DNA of 64,000 nucleotides from Sarcocystis neurona. Lineage: Eukaryota; Apicomplexa; Conoidasida; Eucoccidiorida; Sarcocystidae. Made by a program: the position numbers and the translations under genes. Of the stretch, positions 1-13,500 are shown one piece after another. Each line of letters starts with the position of its first letter. The stretch's first letter is position 1. Under the pieces are notes generated by a model. It saw nothing but the letters and a program-made list of their open reading frames with translations, made no database searches and had not been told where the DNA came from. The stretch is from positions 9,178,055 to 9,242,054 of the forward strand of contig KL647288.1 in assembly GCA_000727475.1 (NCBI GenBank), in the 5' to 3' direction.

Positions 1-1739
1 ATATATATATGTGGAGGGCGAGAATATATATATATATATGTGGAGGGCGAGAATATATATATATATATATATATGTAGAGCAAGAGAGCAAGAGATAGAG
101 ATAGTGGGGTCTATCTGGATGTATGTGCACAGCGTTGCAGACACACCAGGCACGCAAGTGCGTCCAAACTCACGAACACAGAGGAACACAAGTATGCGTA
201 CAGACAGAAGAAAATTTACATATATATATATAACCACACAGAGAGAGAAAGGCATGCAGATATACGTGTATGGGCTTCTAGTGTAAATACGGATATATCC
301 TAAATATATTTGTGCAGACGTGCGTCTACAAGAGTAAAGATAGGCGGACTTGTGGCAATGGAGGTGGGGGGCGAAGAGCAAGGAAAGCACCAGCAAAGTC
401 ATAGGCGCCGTCGTTTTGCGGCAGAGTGCCGTACCCGAGCTAATACAAACACGCATCTTCGTCTACAAATCCGCCCTTCCGCTTTCTCTTTCTCCTTACC
501 TCATGTATATACATATCTAGGCGCATGTGTTGGGGGGCAGAGGTGTATGTATACGTGACTACACTTACATACATCTATATATGTATGTAGGCGGACACAG
601 GTATATACATGTATATACATGCGTCTATGTAAATAGGCGGACACAGGTATTCTTTATACATATATGTATATGTAAATAGGAGGACACAGGTGTATATATA
701 TATATATGTATATAGGCTCACAGAAGTATATATATGAATATGTGTGTGTATATGTGCGCATGCGCGTGCATGCATATCGTGATGTAAGGGTGCAGGCCTG
801 TTTCTTTACCCTTTCTTTAGTATATGGTACGGGATATATATGAGAGAGAGCCGGCGAGAGGCACGTGCGTACATCTGTTCATCCTTCACTGCCTCTCCTC
901 ATCTCTGCTGTCTTTTATTTCTTCCCCTCCCTTTCGCTGGGGATCTCTGCTGATCGTTCCCTCGAGTGCGCCCCTCTCCGGACGCAGGCGGTTCACGGCG
1001 CGGACGCAGCCACGCCCCTGCTGCGTCGGAGCGCAGCAAAGCTCTCCGTCTCACTCTCTGTCTCTCTCGCACTATTCTCGTGCAGGCCCGTACAACAATG
1101 GAAGCCACACAGGCGCAAGGAGAAATATACCTGCTGCAGGCAACGCTTCAGCTCGCTGATCCTGTCGCTTGCTGCTGCTAGGAAGGAGCGGCGAGGCTGC
1201 CGCCGCAGACGTGGGGAGACACAGAGAGAGACAGCGAGACAGAGACACACACCTGTCGAGAAAGCAGCTGCCCAGCGGCCGCCGATGCTTCGGGGATGGG
1301 GAGACGGCGAGACAGCGACACAGAGACAGGGAGACAGAGAGAGACGCGAAGTGAAGAGAACAGCTGCGCGCAGGACGACGACTGCTGCGCAGGGGGCGCG
1401 ACGGAGAAAGGCCGGACAGCGTGCGTGTCGCGACTCCGCAGCAGAGGCAGCAGCAGAGGTAAAGCAGCAGCCACGTCGGCCTGGGTGCGCAGCAGCGCCA
1501 GCGCGGGCGCGCAAGAGTTCAGCAGGAGCTGCAGGAGCAGCAGGGGTCACCGCAGCAGCCGCGGGTGCGTCGACGGCCGCTGCTTGAGGAAGAGCAGCAG
1601 GAGCAGAGACAGCAACATCGCCGAAAAGGTGTCACGCACGCAGCAGCAGCACCGCAGCAGGGCAGAACGCAGCATCATCGTAGCAGCACTGCAGCAGCAG
1701 TCGCTCTTGTGCAGGACGAGGAGATGAGGCTTAGCTCAC
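1..1739. repeat. Simple-repeat and purine/CAG-rich region, no gene assigned
   Basis: The first 300 bases and 560-780 are dominated by TATATG/TA and short TG runs. 1160-1400 holds many GAGACAGA-type runs, and 1440-1720 is CAG-rich. This stretch lies downstream (minus strand) of the YqgF-like exon, so it should contain that gene's remaining intron and 3' exons. I looked for the C-terminal half of the YqgF fold here and could not identify it. One short exon-like piece on the minus strand (about 1125-1190, bounded by AG and GT) encodes a helix-like segment but does not match the phase of the upstream exon. Confidence 0.6.
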
Positions 1740-3949
1740 GCTTCAGGCGGGAGGAGTGGATTAGCAGGGCAGCCGACAACAATCGCGTGGGGCTTGATCG
1801 CAGCAGCAGCAGCAGCTACGTGCTCCAGCGCAGCAGCCAACGATCCGCCGTAGCCGTAGAGTCCAGGCAGGGCTCTCACGTTGTAGGCGCAGGCAGAATC
1901 CAGCAGTGGCACTTGCGGCTGCTGGGGCTCTGCTGCTTGTTCCTCCGCTGTTGCTGCTGTTTCTCGTGCTGCTATCGCTCTTCGCATTGCTGCTGCTGCT
2001 GAACCTTCTGCTGTGGCGGCTGTTTCTGTTGCATGTCCTGCCGACTCCGCTGCTGTTGCTGTTGCCACCTTCGCTCTTCCTGTTCGTCCTCCGTGTGTTG
2101 TTGCTTCTGCTGCTACCGCTTCGAAGACTGCTGCCGCTGCTGTCACCGGGCGGGTTTCTGGTATCCAAGCTCCTCCTTCTGCGGGCGTCCCTTCTGCTGC
2201 TGCTGTCGTCACCGCTCCCGATGCTTCTCGGCCTGCTGGTGCTGTCGCTACTGTGGTGGTGTGTGTGTGATGTGGTGGTGCTGCTGCTTTTGTTGCTGCT
2301 GCTGCTGCTATCGCTGGTAGGTAAGAAGCCGTCGGCGTCGGTGGACCGGCGGACAGTCGTCGTGCGTTTGCCAGGGGCAGACCAGGAGGCTGCCGCTCGC
2401 CCTGCTCTTGCGGCCGCTGTGCGTCCTGCTGCGGCCGCTGTCCACCCTGCTCCTGCGGTCGCTGTCCGTCCTGCTCCTGCGGCTGTGCGTTCTGCTGCGG
2501 TTGCCGCCCGTCCCGCTGCTGTGGCTGTGCGTCCTGCTGCTGCGGCTGTGCGTCCTGCTGCTGCTCGTCCTCCTGTTGCTTCTGTTGCTCGTCCCCCTGC
2601 TGCTTCTGCTGCTCCTCCTGCTGCTGCTTCGGCTGCTTGTCCTGCTGCTGCGGCTGCTGCTCGTCCTGTTGCTGCGGCTGTGCGTCCTGCTGCTGCTGCT
2701 GTCGTGCGTCCTGCTGGTGTGGCTGGACCTGCTGCCGCTGCATCGCAAGCGAAGCCGCTGAAGGTTGCTGCTGCCACGAAGAGTGCAACACAGCCGAGGG
2801 ACGTTCCTGCTGCTGCTGTGCCCGCTGCTGCCGCCGAGCAGGCGCCTGCTGCAGCTGCTGTTCACGCGTCAGAGCCGGTGGGGAACCGTCTGGCTGCTGC
2901 GGCTGCTGCAGTCGCTGTCGCGTTCCTAGACCGGACGGACGCTGCTGCGACCCTCGCTGCTGGTGAGCCGCTGCAGCAGGAAACTGCGGTTTCTGCTGAG
3001 ACGGTAGCGGAGAGACAAATCGCTGATGCTGCTGCTGCTGCACTGATGGGGTGTTGCCATCTTGTGAGAAGAAGCCGCAGCAACCCCACGACGCCTCTTG
3101 CTGCCGTTCAAGCAGCGCCATGCCGAGTTTTGATGTGCCGACATCCACGCCGAGCACCCGCAGCTCAGCAACGCAGTACGAATCGAGAGCACCCCGGGGT
3201 AAAGTGGGCAGCAGCAAGTCCTGTCTATATGCGTTCTCCACATGCTGCCGCTTCTGCGAAGCGAGGACAGCAAACGCATGCTGCAATCGACATTGTTGCT
3301 GCTGCTGCCTCTTTGACTGCTTGGGCTGCAGCAGCCGCTGCTGCTGCTGTTGTGGCTCGCGTTCACCTTCCCGTCGCTGCTGCTGTCCCTGGTTCTGGTC
3401 CGGCTGCTCCTTGTGCTGCTGTCGCGGCTGCTGCTGCTGCCCCGACTGTTGCGGCCGCTGTTGCTGCTGCGGCTGCTCCTCCTCGACCTCGAGCCTCCCG
3501 GCGTGCGGGTGTCGCTGTCTCCCGTTTGTCGCGTGCTGCTGTTTGCATTTCTGCTGATGCAGCACTGCTGCCGTCTGTCGATCCGCCCCCGCCCCCTGCA
3601 GCAGCCGCCAGGCGCTGCCTTCTGCAAGCTGCCGCGCCAGCAGCGGCTGCTTACAGGGACGTGCTGCTGCTGGAGAAGAAACCAGTGCAGAAGCTGCTGA
3701 TTTCTTCGGTTGCTTCACCAGCGGCGACGGCCCGACGGACGGCAAGTTCACAAAAGGGGAAGCAGCAAAAGCAGCAGCACCAGTTGCTCGCGGAATCCGA
3801 AGACCAGCAGAAGCAGCAGGCCGTCGTTCGGTGGCGCTTGACGCGTAGGCGTTGCCTACGAGCAACAGCAGCAAGCACGCTGCTGGTGCTGTTAGTGGGG
3901 ACAGCAGTGCGATGAGGAGGACACTGCGGATACGCACGTGGGAATACAT
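1740..3949 (-). CDS. YqgF/RuvX-like (RNase H-fold) nuclease domain protein with large poly-Gln insertion, N-terminal exon
   Basis: YqgF/RuvX proteins are RNase H-fold nucleases. Bacterial ones mature 16S rRNA, and a few eukaryotes keep organelle copies. The first beta strand is clear near residue 269 (VLGVDVGTSKLGMAL, metal-binding Asp in GVDVG), and the second conserved strand is near the exon end (HAIVVGCPANP, cf. IVVGLPLNMDG). Between them lie about 400 residues of Gln-rich, Ala/Thr-rich sequence absent from the normal 140-residue domain. The ATG at 3949 is chosen because it starts a basic, then strongly hydrophobic N-terminus followed by an Arg/Ser/Ala-rich, acid-poor stretch, as in apicoplast or secretory targeting. 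The frame is open upstream to 4333, so a longer start is possible. The exon ends at 1740 with donor GTGAGC in phase 2. The later motifs (the DERxTS strand and final Asp) must lie downstream and were not found. The gene is divergent from the glycerate kinase gene. Confidence 0.6.
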
Positions 3950-6900
3950 AGAGCGAGTTAGAGGGAAATAAGAAGCTGCTGCTCCAGCAGCAACAGCATC
4001 TGCAGCAATAGCGTCAGCAGCAACAGCGCTAGGAGCTGCTGCAGCGCGTACAGCAGTGTCGGAAGGTGCTGCAGCGCATCCAGCAGTGTCAGCAGCTGCT
4101 GCAGCGAATCCTGCCCCACACGAGTAGTGGAAGTCTTCGCCAGCAGCTGGTTCGTGCGGCAGCAATGCCAACAGCGACGGAAGCGGCGTGATCCAGAGAC
4201 GGAGGACGGAGCGGGGGCCGCCACACCAGCAGAAGCAGCAGTAGCTGCGAGACCAGGGCAAAAACGGTAGCAACAGCACGCAGCACCAGCTGCAGTAGAC
4301 AAGCGACGGGGACGGGCAAAGACTCGCAATCAACGTCGGGAGAAGAGAGACGGGGACCGAAGGCTGCGCAGTAGACCGTGCGGCCAGTCACCGCCGCGTC
4401 GCAGGAGCCGCGACAGCCGTAGCGTGAACAAGAGAGACACAGCAGCAGAATACGAAAGCCGCAGACATGCGGCTGCAAAGATGAAAGGCGGGCAGACACC
4501 GTCCCAGGGAGGGCGAGTGTTGAACAGCCGCTGTCGGTGTTGGAACGCTGGTCGCTGAAGCGTCTGCAGGTCAGAGAATCGCAGCAAGCTGCGACCTGCT
4601 GCTGGTGCTGTCGCTCAACGCGTCCGCGTTGCAGTGTACAGACACCCGAAAGGAGCGTCGAACAGTGTCCATCCGCAGGAGCAGACAAACGAGACCTGTC
4701 GCTCAGTGCGTCTCTGTCGAGGACGTTTTGTGCTGCGGCCGCCGCGGGTACGGACGGTTACGTGTGCGGGGTGTGCACTCGTTCCTGCGGTGTACGTACA
4801 CCGGAAAAGACCCGCCGGGCAGCAGCAGCAGGGGGTTGCCGCGTGTAGAGAAAGCTGCGGGTGTTAGCCTAAGGTCGTAGGATGCAACAGGAGGCAGACA
4901 GATATACGCTTGAGTATATAGAGAGGTAGTGTAAACACATATGTGTGGATACAGGCAGAGCTACACACACGTATCTAGACATGTATATATATAGGTATCT
5001 TTGGCGTGGGCTGCCGCGGGAGCACCTCCTGTGCAGGTACACAAGCAGACTGACTCTTTTGTAAGGTTTGGTCGCTTCAGCGCTGCGCTGTCCTGGAGAG
5101 ACGTGCACGGCGCCGAGCAGCAGACAGAAGCGGCGCTACAGGAGTCCAGAGGCAGCAGAGAGAGAAGCAGAACGAAAGAATGCAGGGAGACAACAGGCGA
5201 GGGACAGGGGCATAAATGGGGGTGGCAAGAGCGCAAATGGTCGTGGTGAATAAAAAGAAAACCCTGGCAGACGAAGACCGGGATAGAAACAAGTTGACGT
5301 GCAAGCAGAGGTGCCGCGGTCCAGCATGACGCTCCTTCCCTTCTATGGTGACGTGTGGCTGCGGGAAGCCGTCTGCGTGTGCGGCAGCAGCCCAGCAGCA
5401 GTCGACACGGGCAGCAGCGGCAGCAGCAAAACTCGTGTCACAGCCCACCGGTATCGCATGGAGCGCAGCAACAGCAGCACAGAACCCGCTGCCGCACTCC
5501 AGCCGCCGCAGAGAGTGCTGCCTAACGCGGCCGCTTGAGCAGCAGTTGCCGCAGGGGGGAAGCAGCAGGGCTAGAGTGATAGAAGCGGCGAGACGGACAA
5601 GGGAAGCAGGGGACAAGAGGAGCAAGTGGAGAATGAAATACACAGCGTTGACGGGAGCAGAAAGAGGGGCAAGGAAGGTGGGGGAAAACAGATGGACGGG
5701 CAGGAAACGAAATTCTCTGTTGGCGAGAGATGGGAACGCGCGGCGACCAAAGAAGCCTCAGCAGTCTTACGCGTGTGCGTGTTTGTGTGTACGAGTCGCG
5801 GCAACGTTCGGGGGTGGTGTATCTACGGAGGAAGCTCTACAGATAGACGTGGCTGTCCCGTGTTTCTCTTTGTCCATCCTCCATCTCAGAAAAATCGAAC
5901 GGGGACATTTTGCAGTGTCCTGGGGATACGCGAGGATATGTCAGCATAGAGACGTGGCTTTTTCTTCCCTCTCTCTCTCTTTGAAATGAAGTTTGACGGA
6001 GGTCCTTGTGTGTATATATGGGCGTAGATGAGTTACGTAAGTACGCCATTCACTTGCTATCTTTTTACAAGAATAAATGACGTTGATAGCTCTGTATCCA
6101 GACAACGAGCGCAAGCGCATGTCGCGACCTTGTAGACACGGATAGTAGCGTCGTGAGGGCAGCTAAAAAAGTACACACTGGTGTGCTGTGTCTATACTCT
6201 ACGCATCCCGCCTGAGTTTATGGAGACTTTTCTGTGGAAGAACTCCCCAGCGGCGTGCAAAGGAGACAGGTGTAAAAGTATAACGTGTGAAGGGGAAAGG
6301 CAAGAGAGGAGGAAAGAAAGACGTGGGTCTTCGGCGTGTGCGGCAGCGGCGAGCATGCACTGCAGCAGCGGCATACTGCAGCAGCATCCGCGCGAGACGA
6401 CGGCGAGAGGGCTGCAGCCACAGCAGCAGCGCGAACGAGGGGGAGGTCACGATAGCGGCAGCGAAGAGGAGTCTAACTGCACTGCCGCCTAGGGAGCGCC
6501 ACTGGAAAAAGGTAACCAAGCATTCCACGTCCTTCATTTCCACGTGTGCAACGTGTGCAGCGCTCTTGTGTGTAGATCTATTCTTCTATATATACCTGTC
6601 TAGATATACACACATCTGTAGATATTCAACCACGGGGGGGAGTAAGATCAAACGCCTGTGCAGGCTCCTCTTTGTATTATTTCGGCGATGCACGGGAGCA
6701 GCGGGCGCAGCAGCCGCGCAGCCCAGCACATGACGGGCAGCAGCGGGAGCAGCAGCCGCCGCAGCAACACCACCGGCGACGGCGGGAGCACCGCGGCAGT
6801 CCCACAAAGAAGCAGCCGCAGAGTCGGGGCCCCTGCCTTCTAACGGGTGTTTCATCTTCGCTGGGCACTGCCGAGATCTTGTTTTTCCCTTCACTTTTGG

Positions 6901-7583
6901 CCCGTCTTCCCGTGACTCCTACGGTTCACTCGTCGTGCTTGAGGTGCTCTGTCTTGCGTTCCTCCACCGTCGCCCGTCGACCCCCCATGCGGGGTGTGCC
7001 CGTGTCAAGAAGACATTACTTCGCTCCCCGTGGCGGCACCACCTTGCTGCTGCTGCTGCTGCAGAGCAAGTCGACAGCGGCCACGGCATCGAGTCGGGCC
7101 TGGTTGCCGCTGGGGCGCCAACAGCAGCAGCACACATCACCTGCAGCCTCCCCGAAACACGGCAGCAGCCCCAGCAAGCACAGTCGCAGCAGGCGAGCAG
7201 CAGCAACTGCAGCAGCAGCAATTGCAGCAGCAGCACATACGTAGAAGCTGAGGCGCCAGTAGCAGCAGAAACAGCAGCGGCAGCAGTAGCAGCTGCGGGA
7301 GCAGTAACTGCAACGACAGCAGGAACAGCAGCTCTCCGGCAGCTTCGCCAGGAAATTCAGCAGTGCTGCTGATAACTCGTAGGTTCGCGGGAACAGCGCA
7401 CACACAACAGGGGAGAGCAACAGCTGCACGTTCAGCCACAGTCGCGCCGCTGCAGCAGTCACAGGCCTAGCAGCCGCTTTTTTGCTGTGGCGACCTCTGC
7501 CGACGAGGGCGAAAGGGAAGAGGAGGCTGCTGGAGCAGCTGCAGCAAAAAAAACAGCCCGCGCAAGCCCGCCCACCAAGAGCA
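3950..7583. other. Divergent intergenic region with CAG tracts and simple repeats
   Basis: This 3.6 kb region separates the minus-strand YqgF-like gene from the plus-strand glycerate kinase gene, so both promoters should lie in it. It contains CAG/CTG clusters (about 3960-4120, 5390-5560, 6350-6480, 6690-6790, 7040-7330) and short TATA-like dinucleotide runs (about 4980, 6580). Reading frames here are mostly Gln, Ser, Ala or Leu runs on both strands. I found no frame with a recognisable domain. A 5' non-coding exon of either neighbour could be here and would not be visible. Confidence 0.5.
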
Positions 7584-10500
7584 ATGCCGTCGTCGTCAGA
7601 CGCTGCTGCGTTAGACGTAGGAGCAATGGTAGAGGGCCAAGCAAAGCAAGGTGGGGAGGACAGCAGCAAGAGCGAGACACCAGGGAGTGATACTTGTCGG
7701 GATAGTGAAGAGCTGCTTGCCGAGCTTTCGAGTAAAGAGCAGCAGCTGCTGCGGCAGTACATCCGTGACTGGCTACTGGAAGAAGAGGAAGGACAGGCGG
7801 TGGTCCTTCGCACAGAGGAGAAAGAAGCAGAGGAGAGAGGCAGACAGCAGAAAGGCGCCGAAGGGACTCAGCACCAAGAACAACAGGGGGGGCGCGCGAA
7901 CGAAGAGCAGCAGCAACAGCAAGGACACGACGGAACAGCAGAGGAGACGCGGGAAAGGGGGAAGCAGCAGCATCAGGAGGAAGAGACGAAGCAGCAGCAG
8001 GAGGAGGAGGAGCGGCAGTCTAGCGAGGCCAGCGTTGATACGGTCGACGCTGCTGCTGTTGATCCTGCTGCTGTTGACGCTGCTGCTGAGCAAGTGCAGC
8101 GCCTTTATCTCCCCGTGTTCGCGTGGCTGCGGCAGCTGCTGCTTCGTGGTGAAGGCGCGACGCGTTCGGCGGCAGCCGAGCAGAAGTCCGCGCCGACTGC
8201 AGCGACGTCGCGACAACAGCAAAACCCCACAAAGGCCGACAGGAGAGCGTCAGCAGCAGATGCAGCAGGAGATGTAGCAGCAGAGTCAGAAGAAGGAGGA
8301 GGGGGGCCCGAGCAGCAGGAAACGAGGCAGTCGTGGCAGCAACGGCAGTGAGAGAGGCAGAGGCAGCAGCAGCAGCCGCAGCAGATTTGGCTGGAGCAGC
8401 CACGCCGCAGGCTGCAACTCATGCAACGACAGGAGGAGACATTGTCAACGGCACAGCAGCAGCAGCACGAAAATCTCAGTCTTCAGCAGCAGCAGCGGAG
8501 AGGAGCTCTCCTGCTGCAGCCAGAGGGCCAGCCACTGCTGCTGCGTCTCGTGCACCGCTGCTGGTCGGCATCACCGGGCCGCAAGGCTGTGGCAAAACGT
8601 CCCTCGTCGGTGCTCTCTCCGTACGTCTGACGCGCTAGCATTGCTGCTGTTACTGCTGCGGTGGGAGTCGGATGGGGGGCCCGCTGTGTTGCTGCTGCGA
8701 CTGGCAGTCCTGCTGCTGCTGTTGTTCCTGGCAGTCCTGCCGCTCATGCCACCGCTGCTGACAGTCCTGGTGCTGTTGTTCCTGGCAGTCGTGCTGCCGC
8801 TGCTGTTGCTGTTGACAGTCCTGCTGCTGCTGCCGCTGCTGCTGGCAGTCCTGCTGCTGTTGATCCGGGCAGTCCTGCTGCTGCTGGTGTTGCCGCTGGC
8901 AGTCCTGCTGCAGCTGCTGCCGCTGCTGCTGGCAGTCCTGCTGCTGTTGATCCGGGCAGTCCTGCTGCTGCTGGTGTTGCCGCTGGCAGTCCTGCTGCAG
9001 CTGTTGCTGCTGCTGCTGGCAGTCCTGCTGCTGCTGCTGTTCCATCTTCTGTAAGAGCATTTTCCAATTAAATGTGTTAATCTCAACATAACAAACTTCC
9101 ACGAATGTGAGAGGGTGTATATATTCTGCTTGATTCCCACGTGTACGTATGTGCACATACAGAGGTGTTAACTGTGTTACATATATAGATAGACAGATAG
9201 ATGTAGATATAGATATACATGCGTGAGGGGCGGGGTGTCTTCTATTTAGAGGACGTCGCGCTGGAAGAAGCCACGCAGCGTTGTCATCGATAGCTGCAGG
9301 CTACAACACCGTCTCGACGAGGGCCCACTTCGATTCCACCTGCCAAGCACTTCTCTTTACTTCCCTTATATATATATATGCTTGCACTTCTCTGTAGATC
9401 TCGTATATCTGTATACACTTGGTCGTCCCTTTATTTCTGTTTTCGCTTCACAGAGAAGTGTCTAAGACTGTGTCCACGTATGTATATATATGTATATGCC
9501 AGAGAATGTAAGACGTGGGTTAAAATGTGACTGTATATCTCTCACTCTCCCTCTGTATATATATATATATGTGTAGAAATATGCCAGCGCATGCAGTGAG
9601 GGTGGAGGAGATATGTTCGCTTCTGTGCAGCTGAGCACGCGTACACATATATAGAGATATAGAGACGGAGGACGTGTTAGAGTGTCGCATATGTGCGTGT
9701 GGGCAGAAAGAGAGGGTGGACGAGAGAAACGCAGAGGTCAAAATTTGATAGAGAAAGTTATCGAAGAAGACGGTATATTATTGCTCGTGTCTATCCGTGT
9801 ATAAGTGTGTGTGGGTGGGGGTGGACGTGTGTGTTTGCTGTTCACGCATACATCCACACACACAGAGAGAGAGAAACAGCGAGAAAGACGAAGAAAAGCG
9901 AGAGTGGTACAGGATTCCTCCATTCATATGTATGCACACGTACATATATATATATATACATATATACATACGTAAATGTAGTGATTGTGTGTCCATATAT
10001 ATATGTATGTATATGTATGGCTTGTGCTGTCTGTCTGCGTAGGAAAAGATAGAAGAAAAGAGAGGAAGGTTCTATTCTGTTCGAGACACACAATCACCAC
10101 AAGTATATGTATGAATGTATATATGTATGAATGTGGTGCACATATATGAATATAGGCAGGAAGAGAAAGAGAGGAGAAAAAAGTAGAGAAAACTTGAAAT
10201 TGACGCGTGCAGGAGGTCACTTGAAGCTTCAGAGGCCTGACTTGTGGAAATGAGGTGGAACCGTGTGCCCCCCAGCGTTCTTCGCTTGCTGAGATGCATG
10301 CAGCTCTTCCGGTGAGTGTGTTTCTCCCGAACAGCTGCTCAGAAAATTGGAAAAATTGCTTCCTCCCTTCCGACGACATCAATCGCATATCCCACCTATA
10401 CATGCATAGCTCATTTATATACACGTATATGTATGTGTCTGTGTGCCTGTGTGTGGTGGTACCCCGTAGGTACATGTATATATGTGTCTATGCGCTCATA

Positions 10501-13500
10501 TATGTAGCGTCCAGTATCCGCTGCTGGATGAGGCAGCACATGCGGACGGAGTAGACAAAAAGGGGCAGGTGCTACATATATAGAGAGAGATAGTAAGGAA
10601 AAACCAGCGGCCCCGTATGTGGAGAAAGGGCGACATATGTGTGTGGATTTGCAAGACGCTAGAGAGGGGCAAAAGAGATAGAGAGAGGCGTGGATGTACG
10701 AAGAGTGAGTCACCGCAGAACAGGTAGCACCGTGCCTACACGTAGGTGCTGCTGCGGTGCGCCTTTTCCGCCTGCTGGTCGTTTATTTTCTCTTTTTGTC
10801 TCGCTGTGCTGCTGCTGCTGCTGTCTGGTGGCGCCGCGTATGTGCTGCTGGAGGAGGTGGTGGGGTGTTCGGCGCTGTCTTGCTGCCACTGCGCTTGTAT
10901 CTTCGCCGGAATGCTGCGTTGTGCTTTGCTTTTTTCCTCTTCTCTGCAAGCTGCTGCTGGTGCTGTTTCTCCTTCTGCCTCTCCCCTCCGCCGCCGTCTT
11001 CCTTTTCGCCGAGAGTTTCTCTCTGGCTGCTGCGGTCTGCTCTCTTCTGTCCCTCAGTATTTGCTGCGGCGAGCCGCAGGCGTGCGCTGCGTCACTCTCT
11101 CTATCGACGATTTCTACCTGCTCCAGAGCCGCATGGAGAAACTGGCGAAAAAATACCCAGAGAATCCTCTGTATCAGCAGCGCGGGAACGCAGGCACTCA
11201 CGAGGTTCCCCTGGCTCTCTGTGTGTTAGAAGCGTTGAGGCAGAAGCCGCTGCAGCCGCAGCAGCACCGCAGGTAAGGACGCAGACCTCACCACACAGCA
11301 ACATGAGACAAGAGACGCGCACGAGCCGCCTGGACCCGGCTACTGGAAAGAGCAGCAGCAGCTGCGCCCGGGGGGAAGGGTGCTCGACCGGACACACGCA
11401 GTGACATAGGGAGCAGCGGCAGCGGCAGCAGTCATTGGTCTAACAGCAGCAGCAGCGAGGGAGATGACTGGCAGCACTGGGAGCTGCAGAAATAGTAGCA
11501 AGACGAGCAGCAGCAAGAAGCAAGGAGGTGAGCTGATCAGCAGCGACGGCAAATTGAGAAATAGCAGGAGAAGACGAGGGGCGTGCAGCAGCAGCAAGAG
11601 AAAGAAATGGCACAGAAGGAGAAAAGAGCGAGCGGCCTCCCAGACAGCAGCAGCAGCAGCGGAGAACACTGGCAGACGGGTAGCAGCAGCAGCGGCAGAC
11701 CCCCGTCTCATGTAGATAGGGACGCGTGTAGCCCTGAGGCTTTTTTGCATTCTGCTTCTTCTCCTCTTCAACAAATTCCGCTTTCTTGTCTCTGGTCTCC
11801 GCCGGGTGAAATCTGCAGCTTCTTTCCTGGCCTTTCCCTCTATGGCTGGCAACATTGTTGACGCTGCTCCTGCAACTGTTTATTTGCTGTTGAGTCTTTG
11901 AGCAGCTGCTGCTCCTGGCGGTGCCGTGTGTGCTGGTTGTGTGACGTCCACGTGCCTCCACTCCGGTCAGCAATGCCAAATTTCTGGTGCTGCTGCCGCC
12001 TTGGGCGAGTGCTGCTGCTGCTGCAGCGTCTGTGCCTGCTGTTTCTGCAGAGACATCTGCGTGTTGAGACATCGCGAAGTGCCTACGTATAAAGGCTGCG
12101 GGCTGTTGGACTGCCGCTGTCTGGCGCCGTTGTTTCGCTCTCTGCGCCGCGTTCTGCTGTGACTGTGTCTGGAGCTGCTGCTGTCAAAGCCGCTCGTGCT
12201 GCTGCCGCTCCTCCTGCTGCCACTCCTACTGCTGCCGCTCCTATTGCTGCCCCTCCTGCTGCTGCCGCGGCTGCTGCTACCGCTGCTGCTCTGTTGTAGT
12301 TGCGAGTGTGTGCGCGTCTTCTGCTGCTTGGTCCGCGACCTTTTTCTCCGGGACACTGTCGACAAGGTCGACCTGCGACGCCTCTTTCGAAGAGAGACTG
12401 TTTTCCTGCACGTTGGTGTTGCTTCTGAACCGCGTCGTCACGCAGAAGCGACGTTACTGCCAGCGCTTCCGGCTGGGTCTCTACTTGTGGCTGCTGTTGC
12501 TGCTGCTTGCAGCGAGCCAGTCTTAGTACCTACGTTCGACAAAGCTGCTGGAGGAGGACAGGGAGAAAGGACATGCGTAAAAGATTGGCGCCGCATCGAC
12601 CCTGCAGCCGTCGATGTTATACTCTTCGAAGGCTGGCTTCTTGGTACGTGAGCTGCTACTGCTGCTTCACACCGCTCTGCTGCTGATGCTGCTTCTCCTG
12701 CACCTCCGTCCTCCTGGTGCTGCTCCACCTGCTGGTGCTGGTGCCTCTGTAGCGCCGTCTTGCTACTGCTGCTCAGCGCTGTGCTACTGCTGCTGGTCCA
12801 ACGCTTTGTTGCTGCTACTGCCGCTGCTTCGCCACCTCCGTCCTGCTGTTGCTGTTTCTCCACCTCCCTCCTGCTGCTACTGGATCGTCACCTCCTGCTG
12901 CTGTTGCTGTTTCTCCACCTCCGTCCTGCTGCTGTTGCTGTTTCTGCACCTGCGTCCTCCTCCTGCTGCTGTTTTTCCACCTCCATCCTGCTGCTGCTGC
13001 TGTTCTTCCGCCCCTCTGTGCTGCTGCCTGTCTCTCTGCAGCGACTGTTCATTTGTGCATCAGCCGCTTAGACTTGGGCAGGCGACCCCTACTAAGGGTG
13101 TCTCGTTGCTCGTCACCGCGGGCCTGCTGCTGCTTCGACTGGTTGCCGCCAGTCGCTGCGGTGGCTCTTGTTGCTGGCCCCTCCTCGGTCCTTTGCTGCT
13201 GCCCTTGTTGCAGTGTTTTTGCTGTTGCAAGCGGCGTCACGCCTGGCTGCTGCCCGTACGGCTGCGCTTGCTCTTTCCTCCCTTTAAAGCCCGGTCTTCC
13301 GGGCTTCTCGTCTGTCTTGCCGCTGCTCTCTGTGCTTCTGCCGTCTGCTGCACTCCCTCGCGCGAGGGGCCCTGCTGCAGCTCTTGGCCTCCTGCTGCTC
13401 TTGTCTGCTGCGGCTCATCTTCGCCTACTACCTCACGGCTCTTCCGCTGACCCGCTCGCGCATGCATTCCAGCTAGTATTAGCTGCCGCACAGACGTAGA

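Noticed and set aside
1736..2865. Several minus-strand frames overlapping the Gln tract (Ala/Thr/Gly-rich and Ser/Arg-rich)
   Set aside because: CAG repeats keep all three frames open. Only the frame with the two conserved YqgF strands is supported.
1906..3915. Long plus-strand frame rich in Leu, Ala and Pro opposite the YqgF-like exon
   Set aside because: It is the mirror of the CAG/Gln coding tract on the minus strand. It has no domain, and the opposite strand carries real YqgF motifs.
8333..8638. ATG at 8333 as the start of the P-loop protein
   Set aside because: A spliced model from 8148 to 8532 keeps phase and joins the conserved segment RLYLPVFAW to the P-loop as in the family. The Ala-rich stretch then becomes intron.
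8650..9156. Minus-strand Gln/Asp-Cys protein of about 168 codons
   Set aside because: It is generated by the minisatellite, lies in an intron of a well-supported plus-strand gene, and has no domain.
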